A DNA stretch of 64,000 nucleotides from an uncultured bacterium (GTDB lineage: Bacteria; Planctomycetota; Uabimicrobiia; Uabimicrobiales; JABWCH01): the NCBI GenBank assembly GCA_938003875.1, contig CALKWO010000202.1, positions 1 to 64,000 on the forward strand, written 5' to 3'. The notes beneath the pieces are model-generated. The model made no database searches. It was not told the DNA's origin and saw only the letters and a list, made by a program, of their open reading frames with translations. Positions 16,402-26,000 of this stretch are shown in pieces. A program made the translations under genes and the position numbers. Numbering within the stretch: position 1 is the stretch's first letter; each line of letters begins with the position of its first letter.

Positions 16402-17640
16402 TTAAAATTTTAGTTCATCATTACGGAAGGTTACGAGCAGAGAGCCAATATTTAGGCAATACAAAATCATCACGGAATCCGCTATAGAAAAAACTTCCAT
16501 CTCGCACAAAGGCAAAACCACCTCCTTTTCAAATTCTCCCTGATCCATCATAAAATCAGGGTAACTCTCTTTCATCTTACCATAAATTTGAGATGCAGAG
16601 GCAGGCCAGATGATACGGCTTTGCAAGATAAATCCTTGTTCTGGCCCTTCCTGCCATCTGAGATCAAGGAGGCTGGCGAATAGTTGCCATAAAATCTCAA
16701 AGCCTATCTTTTCTTTAATCTTCTGAAAATTGCAGTGAGCAAGAAGGATACATGTGCCTATAAGCTGATTCCAAAGGTTACTTTTGAAGAGAAGAGGGGC
16801 ATCCTCTTCTTGAGTCTTCATGTTTAAAGTACTCATCTCTTGCATTTCTGGTTCGTATACGGGCATTTCGTATTCGGCGATTTCGGCGACGGCATTGGCG
16901 AAATACTGCCTTTGTTCATGATCCCCAATACAATCGGAAAGCACGTTATTTGCCAGAAACGTAAGATCTTTGGCAGTGACTCTGGTTTCTTCTTCGGGGG
17001 TAAGGGTTTGGGCTAAAGATAGAAGCCATCGGTCGTTGCCAGCAAGAAGCGATTTGCCTGCCATCTTTTGTAAAGAAAACAGCCATTGATTCCAGTCCGG
17101 AAATTTTTTGGTTTGGGACAATCGTCTGATCTGGAGGTCTGCCTGGGAAATTTGGGCTGAAAGATTGTCCAGCGTTTGGGAGAAATGGGATGGCAATTTC
17201 AGGCAAGAATCGGGCTTATGGCTAAAGTCTTGCAGGATATACAGGCTTTCCAGTGCAGTACCGAGGAAAAAGCGATCTTCTACATAATTCCATCCTTCTA
17301 TGGCATCCTGGGCTGATAATGGTCTGGACAATGTAAGAATTTTTTCCTCCAATGAATTGGATATGCTCTGGATGGTGAAAGGAGTGGCTATGATCTGGAT
17401 CAATTCTATCGCCGATATGTCTTTCCTGAAACGCAATAGCCATCCATAAGCGGAAAAAATATCCAGCAACTGGCTTTTGTATGGTTCCTGGCGAGGATCT
17501 GAATCAGGAGTGAGATTGTTGAGATAAGAGCGCATTCTATCCTCAAAAATTTGAGCGATAATATCTGGCAAGGCATCTGGGATCTGGGCCTGATCCCATA
17601 AACTGGCCACTTCAAGAGGGAGAAAATCCATAACTTTCAT
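16402..17640 (-). CDS. Unknown protein coupled to a sigma-54 activator
   Basis: A 412-residue, mostly helical cytosolic protein without recognised family, signal peptide or clear membrane segment. Its ATG overlaps the stop of the sigma-54 activator by 4 bases (ATGA) and AGGAG lies just upstream, so the two proteins are made together. The middle (about residues 175-230) is helical with many Trp and Leu; the C-terminus (about 350-400) may be a small hydrophobic domain. The pairing implies it could be an accessory or effector of the regulator. Confidence 0.6.
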   Translation of the reverse strand: MKVMDFLPLEVASLWDQAQIPDALPDIIAQIFEDRMRSYLNNLTPDSDPRQEPYKSQLLDIFSAYGWLLRFRKDISAIELIQIIATPFTIQSISNSLEEKILTLSRPLSAQDAIEGWNYVEDRFFLGTALESLYILQDFSHKPDSCLKLPSHFSQTLDNLSAQISQADLQIRRLSQTKKFPDWNQWLFSLQKMAGKSLLAGNDRWLLSLAQTLTPEEETRVTAKDLTFLANNVLSDCIGDHEQRQYFANAVAEIAEYEMPVYEPEMQEMSTLNMKTQEEDAPLLFKSNLWNQLIGTCILLAHCNFQKIKEKIGFEILWQLFASLLDLRWQEGPEQGFILQSRIIWPASASQIYGKMKESYPDFMMDQGEFEKEVVLPLCEMEVFSIADSVMILYCLNIGSLLVTFRNDELKF

Positions 17641-19085
17641 TGCTTGCTCCTGTCAGGAAATTTGTTTAGCATCCTGCTAATGGTGGATTTGTGTTTTCCG
17701 AAATATCGGGTAATCGCTGCGTTATTGATACATTCCGGGGGAAGTAGCTTTATTTGCAATCGCTCCAGGTACTTTTCGTCTAAGGATTCTATATCCCAGA
17801 AACCGAGGCATAGGGATTTTTGGACAAAAGACTTTAGCTCCCGGATATTGCCTGGCCAGGGATAGGAAATGATTTTTTGCGACTGCTCTTGTGTCAATGA
17901 TGGGAAATTTCTTTGCTCCCCTTTTGTATGCAAAAAATGCTCAATGAGAGGAAGGATTTCTTCTATTCTTTCCCTCAATGGTGGTAATCGTATTTCCAGC
18001 GTACTGAGACGGTAGTAGAGGTCTTCCCGAAATTTCTTTTCGCTGACGGCTTGCAAGAGTTTTACATTGCTTGCTGCGATGATGCGGACATCCACGGTAA
18101 ATGTATTCCTATCGCCTAAACGCCTGACTTGCTTATCTTCCAGAACACGCAGCAATTTAGCCTGCAAGGAAAGTGGCATATCGGCAATCTCGTCTAAAAA
18201 TAGCGTTCCTTCATGGGCGAGTTCTAATAATCCTTGTTTGAAATCGGAAGCTCCGGTAAACGCTCCCTTGCTGTGGCCGAACAGCTCGTTTTCCAGCAGA
18301 GTTTCTGGAATGGCGGAGCAATTTAAAGGGAGAAATACTTTATGAGATCGTTCGCTTTGGCTGTGGATCGCTTTGGCTACCAGCTCTTTTCCTGTGCCTG
18401 TTTCGCCTTGAATCAAGACTGGATAATCACACCGGGCAAACAAAGCAAGCCGTTCTTGTACTTTCTTCATGGAAGAAGAGAGACCCAGGAGCCCTTCCTC
18501 TCTTCTGGAACTCTTTGATTGAAATTTTGGCTTCCTTGTGAGAGAAACAAAAGCAAGGGCATATTTGATTTTTTCTTTGTGAATGTCCGTGAACTTATGT
18601 TCTTGCGAATCGTGCCAGAAAAAAGGATTCTCATCTATATTTTCCATAATTTTGTATATGCTCAGGCAAACATCCCGCAAATCTTCCCTGCTTTCCCATC
18701 TATCCCATGCTTCTTCAAAACACCTTTGAGCCAGGGTAAATTTTTCGAAAATTTCCAGGCGATTTTTGCAATCTACTACGAGGATTCCTCCCCATTTGTC
18801 TATTTCGCCGCTTTTGGCATCAAAACTTGTCGAACTTCGAGAAGCGATTGTTTTCCCTTCATCACGAGGTCTTTCCGCTCGCAAAAGCATCAACACTACT
18901 TCCCATAATGCAATTGATTCAGGAACATTGCACCTTCCATTAAAATGAACATACGGGCCTACAAAATTGATAAACTTTTGGAACATTCCATGATCCTTCC
19001 TAAATTGCCATTCCTGTCTCTTTTTTTGCAACTTTTTTGCAACTTTTTTTTCCATTTTTGGCAATATTGGTTTCATTGATTTCAT
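17637..19085 (-). CDS. Sigma-54-dependent transcription activator (bEBP)
   Basis: A 482-residue bacterial enhancer-binding protein. The AAA+ domain covers about residues 200-440: Walker A GETGTGKE (227-234), the sigma-54-contacting loop GAFTGA (274-279), Walker B as TLFLDEIADM, and the C-terminal AAA+ segment with YPWPGNIRELKSF. A HTH follows at the end (NNAAITRYFGKHKSTISRML). The N-terminal about 195 residues are a sensory region I cannot assign; it is not an obvious receiver, GAF or CARF domain. The first ATG is used although its ribosome-binding site is weak. It is divergent from the sigma-like gene at 19234 and could control that region. Confidence 0.9.
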   Translation of the reverse strand: MKSMKPILPKMEKKVAKKLQKKRQEWQFRKDHGMFQKFINFVGPYVHFNGRCNVPESIALWEVVLMLLRAERPRDEGKTIASRSSTSFDAKSGEIDKWGGILVVDCKNRLEIFEKFTLAQRCFEEAWDRWESREDLRDVCLSIYKIMENIDENPFFWHDSQEHKFTDIHKEKIKYALAFVSLTRKPKFQSKSSRREEGLLGLSSSMKKVQERLALFARCDYPVLIQGETGTGKELVAKAIHSQSERSHKVFLPLNCSAIPETLLENELFGHSKGAFTGASDFKQGLLELAHEGTLFLDEIADMPLSLQAKLLRVLEDKQVRRLGDRNTFTVDVRIIAASNVKLLQAVSEKKFREDLYYRLSTLEIRLPPLRERIEEILPLIEHFLHTKGEQRNFPSLTQEQSQKIISYPWPGNIRELKSFVQKSLCLGFWDIESLDEKYLERLQIKLLPPECINNAAITRYFGKHKSTISRMLNKFPDRSKQ

Positions 19086-19233
19086 AACTTATTTGAAATT
19101 ATAGCATTATAAAAATGAAAATATGAAATTGCCAGGCACAGATTTTGTTTTAGTAAAGATGCCCTTGAACAATTTTACAGCAATTTTTCTGCTCTTTATG
19201 TTATTGTTTTTATAGAGATAAGGAAAAGGCAAT

Positions 19234-19920
19234 ATGAATTCTTCAACAACTTCAAAAGAAGATTGGAGCGAACTATCCAATATTCCACAAGATACCATAA
19301 ATACAATATTTTGTGAATCAAAAAGGCGTTTTGAACAGGAAAATCATTTTCTCCCTGAGCAGGATAAGGAGGACATCTTTGGCAAATTCTGGCTTAATCC
19401 TCGGAATAATCTACTCAAAGCCTTGAAGCATAAAAATAACGGATCAGCCTTGCAAATTGACATTCCTCACACAATAAACACCATTTCATTGTTTTTGCAT
19501 TCTCATGCAAAAAATACAGTTTGGGAGTTCTATAACAAAAAGAAGGCGCATTCTAATATGGATATGCTCTCCGAGTGTAACACCCCGAAAAAATCTGACC
19601 CCATAGAGGTAGAGGAAGTCTGGGAAATCTTAGAAAAGGCAGGGGCAAAATCTGGATATTCAACAATGATTCGATGCCTCCGAAAAATGCAATGGTACCC
19701 TGGCTTAAAAATCAATCGCAAGGAACTCTTTCGGATTTGCGATAAAACTGGGGAATGTGTTGCCAGAGACCGCTGTTTGTTTCAACCTAAACGCAATGGG
19801 GTATGCAAGATCCGCATTGGAAAAATCATGGCAAAAATCGTTATGAAAGCCTTTCCTGAAGAACAAAGCGACAAGGAAAGGAAATCAAAAATAGCACAAT
19901 CAAAAAGGAAGGATGTATAG
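19234..19920 (+). CDS. Hypothetical protein, weakly sigma-70-like
   Basis: A 228-residue basic protein. The segment DKEDIFGKFWLNPRN ... AKNTVWEFYNKKKAH (about residues 45-110) has the spacing of an ECF-type sigma factor region 2. A possible second helical domain (about 125-175) could act as region 4, but no clear HTH is visible. AAGGAAAAGG lies upstream of the ATG. It leads a three-gene plus-strand run ending in a large serine recombinase, so a regulator of the element is plausible. Confidence in the sigma idea is low. Confidence 0.5.
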   Translation: MNSSTTSKEDWSELSNIPQDTINTIFCESKRRFEQENHFLPEQDKEDIFGKFWLNPRNNLLKALKHKNNGSALQIDIPHTINTISLFLHSHAKNTVWEFYNKKKAHSNMDMLSECNTPKKSDPIEVEEVWEILEKAGAKSGYSTMIRCLRKMQWYPGLKINRKELFRICDKTGECVARDRCLFQPKRNGVCKIRIGKIMAKIVMKAFPEEQSDKERKSKIAQSKRKDV

Positions 19921-19921
19921 A

Positions 19922-20098
19922 ATGGATAAAATCTTTTCAAAGCCAGCCAGAAAACCTAAAAAAAACAGCCCTAAATTAAAATTGCCAGTGCAGACAATAA
20001 AAATTGTAAAAGTTGTTACTCCTGACTATAATAAAGAACTGATAGCTTCTATTTTTGCCCAACATATCTGCAATAAAATTTGTAAGAAAAAGGGCTAA
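19922..20098 (+). CDS. Small basic protein upstream of integrase
   Basis: A 58-residue protein, strongly Lys-rich over its first 30 residues, then a short helix with two cysteines (HICNKICKKKG). ATG 19922 is preferred because AAGGAAGG lies about 10 bases before it; an in-frame ATG at 19913 is too close to that site. The next gene begins two bases after the stop. Similar tiny basic proteins often precede large serine recombinases; a directionality factor or DNA-binding accessory role is a guess. Confidence 0.45.
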   Translation: MDKIFSKPARKPKKNSPKLKLPVQTIKIVKVVTPDYNKELIASIFAQHICNKICKKKG

Positions 20099-20100
20099 AA

Positions 20101-21789
20101 ATGAAGAAATATGCATTATATCTGAGAGTCAGCACCAACCATCAGGTTCGTGCCGAAGGTGGCTCTATCCAGTCTCAATTACAGAGAGTAACCGAATTCT
20201 TGAAATTTGAAAACCCAGAAGCATCCTATGCTGTCTATCAAGAGGAAGGGCGATCTGCAAAAGATACCAATAGGCCAGAATTTCAAAATCTGCTGAAAGA
20301 TATTAAGGAAAACAAAGTAGAAGCCGTTGTTTGTACTGAAATTTCACGTATCAGCCGATCAACGTTAGATTTTCTACATTTTATCGAATTTTGCCATCAA
20401 AATAAGGTTGATTTCATAAGTTTGAGGGAAAAGTTTGATACATCTACTCCCTTGGGTCGAGCGATGATGACGATCTTTATTGCTCTTGCTCAGTTTGAAA
20501 GGGAACAGATTTCAGAAAGAACATCCGCCAACATGCAAGCCAGAGCGAAACAAGGGTTTTACAATGGAGGTTATGTTTATGGCTACAGATGCGATCTCAA
20601 AAGAAAAGGACATTTATATGTAGATGAACATGAAGCCAGTATCGTTAACCAAATTTTTGATCAGTATCTGGAATGTGGTTCCTATTGTGAAGTTGCTAAG
20701 TGGCTTAATAAACAGGGTTATCAAACAAGAGAATATACTTCAAAAAGAGGGAAATTTCACCCTGCCAAAAATTGGTGTAAAACGGCTATTTGGCAAATTT
20801 TACGGAATCCAGTTTACATCAGCCAAAGAAAAATTAAAAGCCAATCTGAATTAGTAAATGGGCTATGGCCACAAATTGTACCCCATAGTAAATGGATACG
20901 AGCCCAAAGAATGCTAAATCGGAACTATGAAACTAAAAGCAATAACGCCGCAGAAAATCAACATCATACTTATCTTTTTTCAAGGCTGATCCATTGCACT
21001 CATTGCGGGACGTATTTAGAGAGCAGCGCAGGAACCGGTAACCAGGGGAAAAATATTTACTTTTATTATCGCCATCCTGAAAATTCCAGGAAAAGCGATT
21101 GCCCTTATCCTCCGTATTTACCTGCGGAAGAACTGGAAAATCTGATTTGCGATAAAATCTTAGAATTGATTGAAGATGATGGAACACTCAATACGATCAT
21201 TGAGCAGGTTTATGGAAATCTAAAATCCGATACCGTAGAAATGCAAAAAGAGATCGCCTGGTTGGAAACCAAAATTCAAGATATAGTCAATGAATCCAGT
21301 GGATTAGTAAAACAACTGCCAAACCTCAGCGAGGTGCAAGTTAAAGAACTCGTGGGGCCCCGACTAGAAAAAATTTTGCAGGAAAAAAAAGTACTGGAAG
21401 AAAAGAAGCAAAAACTGTTTAATGAACTATTGAAAATAAACGAAGAGATTTTCACTCCAGAGGATATTTATGATATGATTTTCCCTCTGGCAAGCATGTT
21501 TTATCAAATGGAGGAAAAGCAGAAAAAAGAGATTTTGGAAGTTTTAATTGAGAAAGTAGAATTGACCAGGATGGAAATGAAGATTTATGTTCGGGTGAGT
21601 AAACAAAGACATCTGTTTGAAATTTCCGAAAAGTTCGAACAGATGCCGGGTTGGCTGCCCCGTAAGGACTTGAACCTTAATCGCATGATCCAGAGTCACG
21701 TGTCCTGCCAATTGAACGACGGGGCAATTCATGGTGCCGAGAGCAGGGATCGAACCTGTACGGGGAGTGGGTACCCCACTAGGACCTGA
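20101..21789 (+). CDS. Large serine recombinase (integrase) running into tRNA genes
   Basis: A 562-residue large serine recombinase. The catalytic domain starts YALYLRVSTNHQ with nucleophile Ser11, then EISRISRSTLDF and the QFEREQISERT helix. A recombinase domain (about residues 150-260) contains the typical RNPVYISQRK segment. A zinc beta-ribbon follows (CTHC at about 299-302 and a later Cys), then a long coiled coil (about 375-470). From about residue 515 on, the reading frame is the antisense of tRNA-Gln and then tRNA-Leu, stopping inside tRNA-Leu. That tail is probably host sequence fused by integration, so the C-terminus in the excised form should differ. It marks the right end of an integrated element. 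Confidence 0.9.
   Translation: MKKYALYLRVSTNHQVRAEGGSIQSQLQRVTEFLKFENPEASYAVYQEEGRSAKDTNRPEFQNLLKDIKENKVEAVVCTEISRISRSTLDFLHFIEFCHQNKVDFISLREKFDTSTPLGRAMMTIFIALAQFEREQISERTSANMQARAKQGFYNGGYVYGYRCDLKRKGHLYVDEHEASIVNQIFDQYLECGSYCEVAKWLNKQGYQTREYTSKRGKFHPAKNWCKTAIWQILRNPVYISQRKIKSQSELVNGLWPQIVPHSKWIRAQRMLNRNYETKSNNAAENQHHTYLFSRLIHCTHCGTYLESSAGTGNQGKNIYFYYRHPENSRKSDCPYPPYLPAEELENLICDKILELIEDDGTLNTIIEQVYGNLKSDTVEMQKEIAWLETKIQDIVNESSGLVKQLPNLSEVQVKELVGPRLEKILQEKKVLEEKKQKLFNELLKINEEIFTPEDIYDMIFPLASMFYQMEEKQKKEILEVLIEKVELTRMEMKIYVRVSKQRHLFEISEKFEQMPGWLPRKDLNLNRMIQSHVSCQLNDGAIHGAESRDRTCTGSGYPTRT
21652..21726 (-). tRNA. tRNA-Gln (anticodon CTG)
   Basis: Read on the minus strand it folds as a cloverleaf: acceptor TGCCCCG/CGGGGCA, discriminator G, encoded CCA. 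The D stem is GTTC/GGAC, the anticodon stem CGTGA/TCATG with loop CTCTGGA giving anticodon CTG, and the T stem TAAGG/CCTTA with loop TTCAAGT. Its 3' end abuts the likely integration junction. Confidence 0.9.
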
Positions 21790-21822
21790 ACCTAGCGCGT
21801 CTGCCAGTTCCGCCATCTCGGC
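21732..21822 (-). tRNA. tRNA-Leu (anticodon CAG)
   Basis: Read on the minus strand: acceptor GCCGAGA/TCTCGGC, discriminator A, encoded CCA. The anticodon stem CTAGG/CCTAG with loop TTCAGGT gives anticodon CAG. A long variable arm typical of class II tRNA-Leu follows (around GGGGTACCC). Only 5 bases separate it from tRNA-Gln, so both are made as one transcript. Confidence 0.92.
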
Positions 21823-21839
21823 TTTCACTTTATGGGAGT

Positions 21840-21867
21840 ATTGTATCATAAAGTGGGAAAAAGTCAA
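21840..21867 (-). promoter_or_regulatory. Promoter of the tRNA-Leu/tRNA-Gln pair
   Basis: On the minus strand TTGACT (21862-21867), 16-base spacer, TACAAT (21840-21845), placed 18 bases before the tRNA-Leu 5' end. Strong sigma-70-type promoter. Confidence 0.7.
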
Positions 21868-21909
21868 GAAAAAAGTTTATTTTTTTTGTATTTTGATAAG
21901 ATGTTGCTA

Positions 21910-22293
21910 TTATTGGGATTCTGGGCGTTTCATTTGTTTCATTCTTTGAGTAATATGGCTTATAGTGCGTGCCTGGGAGGTTTCGCCTGCGATTAAAGAC
22001 TCGATTTTGGCTTTTATTATGGCTAGAGAATCGTAGATGTCTTCGCCTTGCATGGCTCTTAGAAGGAGGCCTTGTTCTTCTACGATATGATCTGTTATCA
22101 TGTCAATGAGTTGTACAGCTTGTGGCTGATTGGCAATGGCTAGAGAGGAAGGGAGATTTTTTTTCCTTAGCTCTGCGATGGAGGTTGCCAGCTCTGCTTG
22201 TAATTGGATGATTACCTGTACGGATTCTTGGAGGTCTTCGCCTGTAAGCCCTAATTCTTTTAATCCTTCCGTAATTCTCTGGACATTGGACAT
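21910..22293 (-). CDS. Small helical protein, unknown function
   Basis: A 127-residue, wholly helical soluble protein (many Leu, Ile, Glu, Gln), no signal peptide or membrane segment and no recognised family. Heptad-like spacing in residues 5-60 suggests a coiled-coil or helical bundle. GGAG lies upstream of the ATG (minus strand). It stands alone downstream of the helical membrane protein gene on the same strand. Confidence 0.55.
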   Translation of the reverse strand: MSNVQRITEGLKELGLTGEDLQESVQVIIQLQAELATSIAELRKKNLPSSLAIANQPQAVQLIDMITDHIVEEQGLLLRAMQGEDIYDSLAIIKAKIESLIAGETSQARTISHITQRMKQMKRPESQ

Positions 22294-22332
22294 GCATGTC
22301 TCCTTATAAAATCAAGTCTTTAAACTTGGAAA

Positions 22333-22866
22333 CTATTTTTTTTGTTGAAAAAAGTCTTGGAGCATGGGTATGGCTTTTTTATAGACAATACACGCATAGG
22401 TGCAAGTATCATGGCTTTGTAGTTCTTCAGGTGTCAGGTTTAGATTGAGTTTTAGTAAAGTTAGATGTTGCTCAATGGTATATTGGCTTTCTTTATCTAT
22501 ATTTTTTATAATGGTTTCTTGTATATCTTGAAGTAGCATTTTTTTATTTGCTTGTGGATCGTTAAAATAGCTATCCATGCGATAAGAAAGTATTTGTAAG
22601 AATTCTTTTAGATTGCGGAATTCTTTGGGTATTTCTTGTAGCTTGAATTTTTGGCTTTCTACAAAGGGTGCCAGCCATGTATGGGCATTTTGTAAAGTGT
22701 CTACAGTATTTGTTTTTTCCTGGGATACTGGTTGATTGGGATGGCTTATGTAATAAGCTGATCCTGTTCCTATAGCAAGGAATAGCGATATGGAGACAAA
22801 AAGTGGTTTAAAGAAAGTTTTTTGTGGTAGGTTTTCTGTAATTTTGAGTTGATTTTCTTTATTCAT
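22333..22866 (-). CDS. Single-pass membrane protein, unknown function
   Basis: A 177-residue protein with an N-terminal transmembrane helix (about residues 18-38, FKPLFVSISLFLAIGTGSAYYI) and a periplasmic helical domain. Two cysteines lie close together near the C-terminus (HDTCTYACIVYKK). The ATG at 22866 is preferred because GGAG lies 6 bases upstream, itself inside a longer in-frame form starting at 22878. No family is recognised. Confidence 0.5.
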   Translation of the reverse strand: MNKENQLKITENLPQKTFFKPLFVSISLFLAIGTGSAYYISHPNQPVSQEKTNTVDTLQNAHTWLAPFVESQKFKLQEIPKEFRNLKEFLQILSYRMDSYFNDPQANKKMLLQDIQETIIKNIDKESQYTIEQHLTLLKLNLNLTPEELQSHDTCTYACIVYKKAIPMLQDFFQQKK

Positions 22867-23019
22867 TTTTTTCTCCATGAAAGAAATTTCCTTCTATGCT
22901 TTAAATTTAATATATATCTTTTCTTGGTATTGTCAAGAGCGTTTTTATTGTAGATTGTTTTTTTGTGATGAGAGGAAGAAAGTGAAAGTAACAATTTTTT
23001 ATACTGAATCCTTTTTGGC

Positions 23020-23066
23020 AAATGCAGTCTGTGGGATGGAAATCGTATCTGCTTCAGACTGCATTT
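23020..23066. repeat. 12-bp inverted repeat downstream of the NRPS gene
   Basis: AAATGCAGTCTG (23020-23031) and CAGACTGCATTT (23055-23066) are perfect inverted arms with a 23-base loop, just beyond the NRPS stop at 23072. It may terminate the NRPS operon or be a dispersed palindrome. Confidence 0.55.
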
Positions 23067-23071
23067 TGTGA

Positions 23072-26000
23072 TTATCCAATATTGTCTCTGGATCTTTTCC
23101 TTTTTTCTCGCATATTTTTCATTTTATTCGCGTCTGCATGGGGAACATCGGAAAGATCATTTTTGGGAGAAGTTTCTGTAAGGTGCTTGCTGAGTGCTGC
23201 TATGGTAGAATGCTGGAAAAACATTTCCACAATAGGAATCTCTCTATTGAGCTTTTTGACGAGTTTGCTATGAACCTGTACCATGTGTAGGGAGGTTCCG
23301 CCTAAATCGAAGAAGCTGTCTTCCACTCCTACTTTATCTACTTTCAGCACTTCTTGCCATACAGAGGCGATGTTTTGTTCCATTTCGGAAACGGGCATTG
23401 TGGATGTTTTTTCCTGTGACGTTCCCGATACTTGTGGCAATGCTTTGCGGTTTACTTTCCCATTAGCACTCAGGGGAAGCTCATCCATGATGATAAAAGA
23501 TGACGGTACCATATAGGCAGGGAGCTTGTCTTTGAGAAAGTTTTGCAAATCTTCGCTCAAGGCTTTGTCTTCATGGTAGGATTCTTTTTTCTTCTGGATC
23601 GCTTTGGCCTGCATTTCTTGCAAAGGAGACCAGCTTTCTTTTTGCTCTGGTGCAATTTTTCCGCCTACCAGGCTATGAAGAAGGACATGGTCTGGCTCAA
23701 GATCGAATAGGTCTTGAATTTTATCGAAGTAAAATTCCCCTATCTGGCAAAGTCCTATCTCTTGCTCTATCGCTGTTTCTTCCAAAAGCTGGCTCATGAT
23801 TCCTGCCTCCAGGATGCTGTAGTGCAGGCTTCTGTTAGAATACATGGGTTCAATGGCTTTTTGATAGCCGATGAGAAAGATGGTGAAAGCAGATTCCACA
23901 AACATTTCCTGGTTTCCAGGGAAATGGATATAGGCATATATTTTGGGGTTTTCATGAATCAATATAAGGCGATGTTCTTTGGGGTTGTAGTAATAGATGC
24001 CTCCGATGATGCCTTCAATGCGGCCAGGCTTGATATATATATAAGTCTGGACTGGATACAGACCACCAGCAGAGCCATAGCGATATTTTTTGATCCCTTC
24101 GATGTCTACAGGCATAAGGCAGCTTAAAAATTCGCTGAATTTTTCCAGGGGTATGGGCTGCTTTAAGAAAGAGCGGAATGTCCTCCTCTGGATGCGTTGT
24201 TTTTTCATAGATTCAGGAGATGGCTGTAACAAATCCAAAGAAAATTGTTCGGCATCTGTCTTTCGGAAATTGAGTTCTTTGAGCTTGAATTTCCATCTGT
24301 CTTCGGATTCTGTCAATTCTGCGTTGTGTTGCTGCCTGACGATGTATGCAACGAGCCTGCGGTTATTTTTTTCACCTATTGCATCCACAACACAAGTACG
24401 AATTCCTGGGTGTTGCGAGAGGGCTGTTTCGATTTCTCCCAGTTCGATGCGGTGGCCTCGTATTTTTACCTGGAAGTCTTCTCTTCCTAGAAATTCGATA
24501 TTTCCATCGGGCAGATAGCGTCCTAGATCGCCTGTCTTGTAAAGCTTTTCTTTTGTTCTAGGATGAATGATAAAGGCAGCCTCTGTTTTTTCTTTATTAC
24601 CCCAATAGCCTTTGGCAAGGCCGATACCGCCTATGTAAAGCTCACCAGATACCCATACAGGCCGAATGTCCAGAGATTTGTTCATGACGTAGAATGCCTG
24701 GTTCACCATAGCATGACCGTATGGTATGCTTTTCCAGTGAGGATCTACCTTATCAATAGGATAGATGATAGACCATATCGAGGCTTCTGTAGCTCCTCCC
24801 ATGCTGATGAGCTGGCAGTCCTTGCGTTGACTCCTGATCTTATCGGGTAAATTGACGGGAATCCAGTCGCCACTCATCATGACAAGACGAGGGAAAAAGG
24901 AAAGTATCTCGCCTTTCCCTGCCAGATATTCTACAAGCATTTCCATTAAGGCAGGAACCGTATTCCAGATCGTTACCTTTTCTTTGACAATCAGATTAGC
25001 CCAGTGGGATGGGTCGCGCAGGGCATTAGCATCGGGCAAAACAATGGTTCCACCTGCCCCTAGAATTCCGAAAATATCATATACGGAAAGATCAAAGCTC
25101 AAGAGGGATAAGCCGAGTACCTTGTCTTCGGGTCTGATGGAAAAGCGTTTATTGAGATCGCAGATTGTATTGAGTGCTCCCTGGTGATCTATCATGACTC
25201 CTTTAGGCATGCCTGTGGAACCTGATGTATAGATCACATAGGCCAGATCCTGAGGCTTTTGTATTGCTTCAATGGTACGGCCCCCTGGTGCTGCGTCTTG
25301 CCTGTCTACTGCGATATGATGGACATGAGAAGGCCACTCAAAAGTATTTTCTACATAAGACTGAGTCAGGGCAAGCTGAACTTTGCCATCTTCTAAAAGA
25401 TAGTGAATCCTTTTTTGAGGAAGATGAGCATCTATGGGAAGATAGGCTGCGCCAGCCTGTAAAATGCCCAGAACAGAGACAATCTGTTCCCATCCCTTTT
25501 CCATGACAACAGCGACAAGGGTATTGGGCTTCACTCTGGCATCTTTGAGCATATTGGCAATTTGTAGGGATCGAAGGTACAATTCCTTATAGGTCAGGCT
25601 TTTTTTAGTCGTGATTACCGCATTCTGAAGATATCTGGGAACAACCTGTTCCAAAAAAGCGGAGTGTAGCAAGCCTTGTGGTACAGGTGCCTTTGTTTTA
25701 TTATGCCTTTCTATGATTTCTATCTGCTCTTTGGGGATCAGAGATTCCCCAGAAACGTTCTCCCATGCACTGTCGTTTTCTGCAAGGCTGCTGAGAAGAT
25801 TGCAATATGCCTGGAACATGGAGTCCAGAACACCGCTCATAAAAATGCCTTTTACAGAATCCCACTGAAAGACCAAAGCTCCATCTTCTTCTATGATCTG
25901 ATGGTCGAGCCATACCTGGGGCGTTTGGGTTATGCTGTAGATGCCTTTCCCCATCCAGCTAAAGGAGCTGGATTTTCTTTGCTCCGAAGGCTGTGTGAGA

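Noticed and set aside
17637..19085. Calling the sigma-54 activator RtcR (RNA repair regulator)
   Set aside because: No CARF-like N-terminal domain and no RtcA or RtcB gene nearby.
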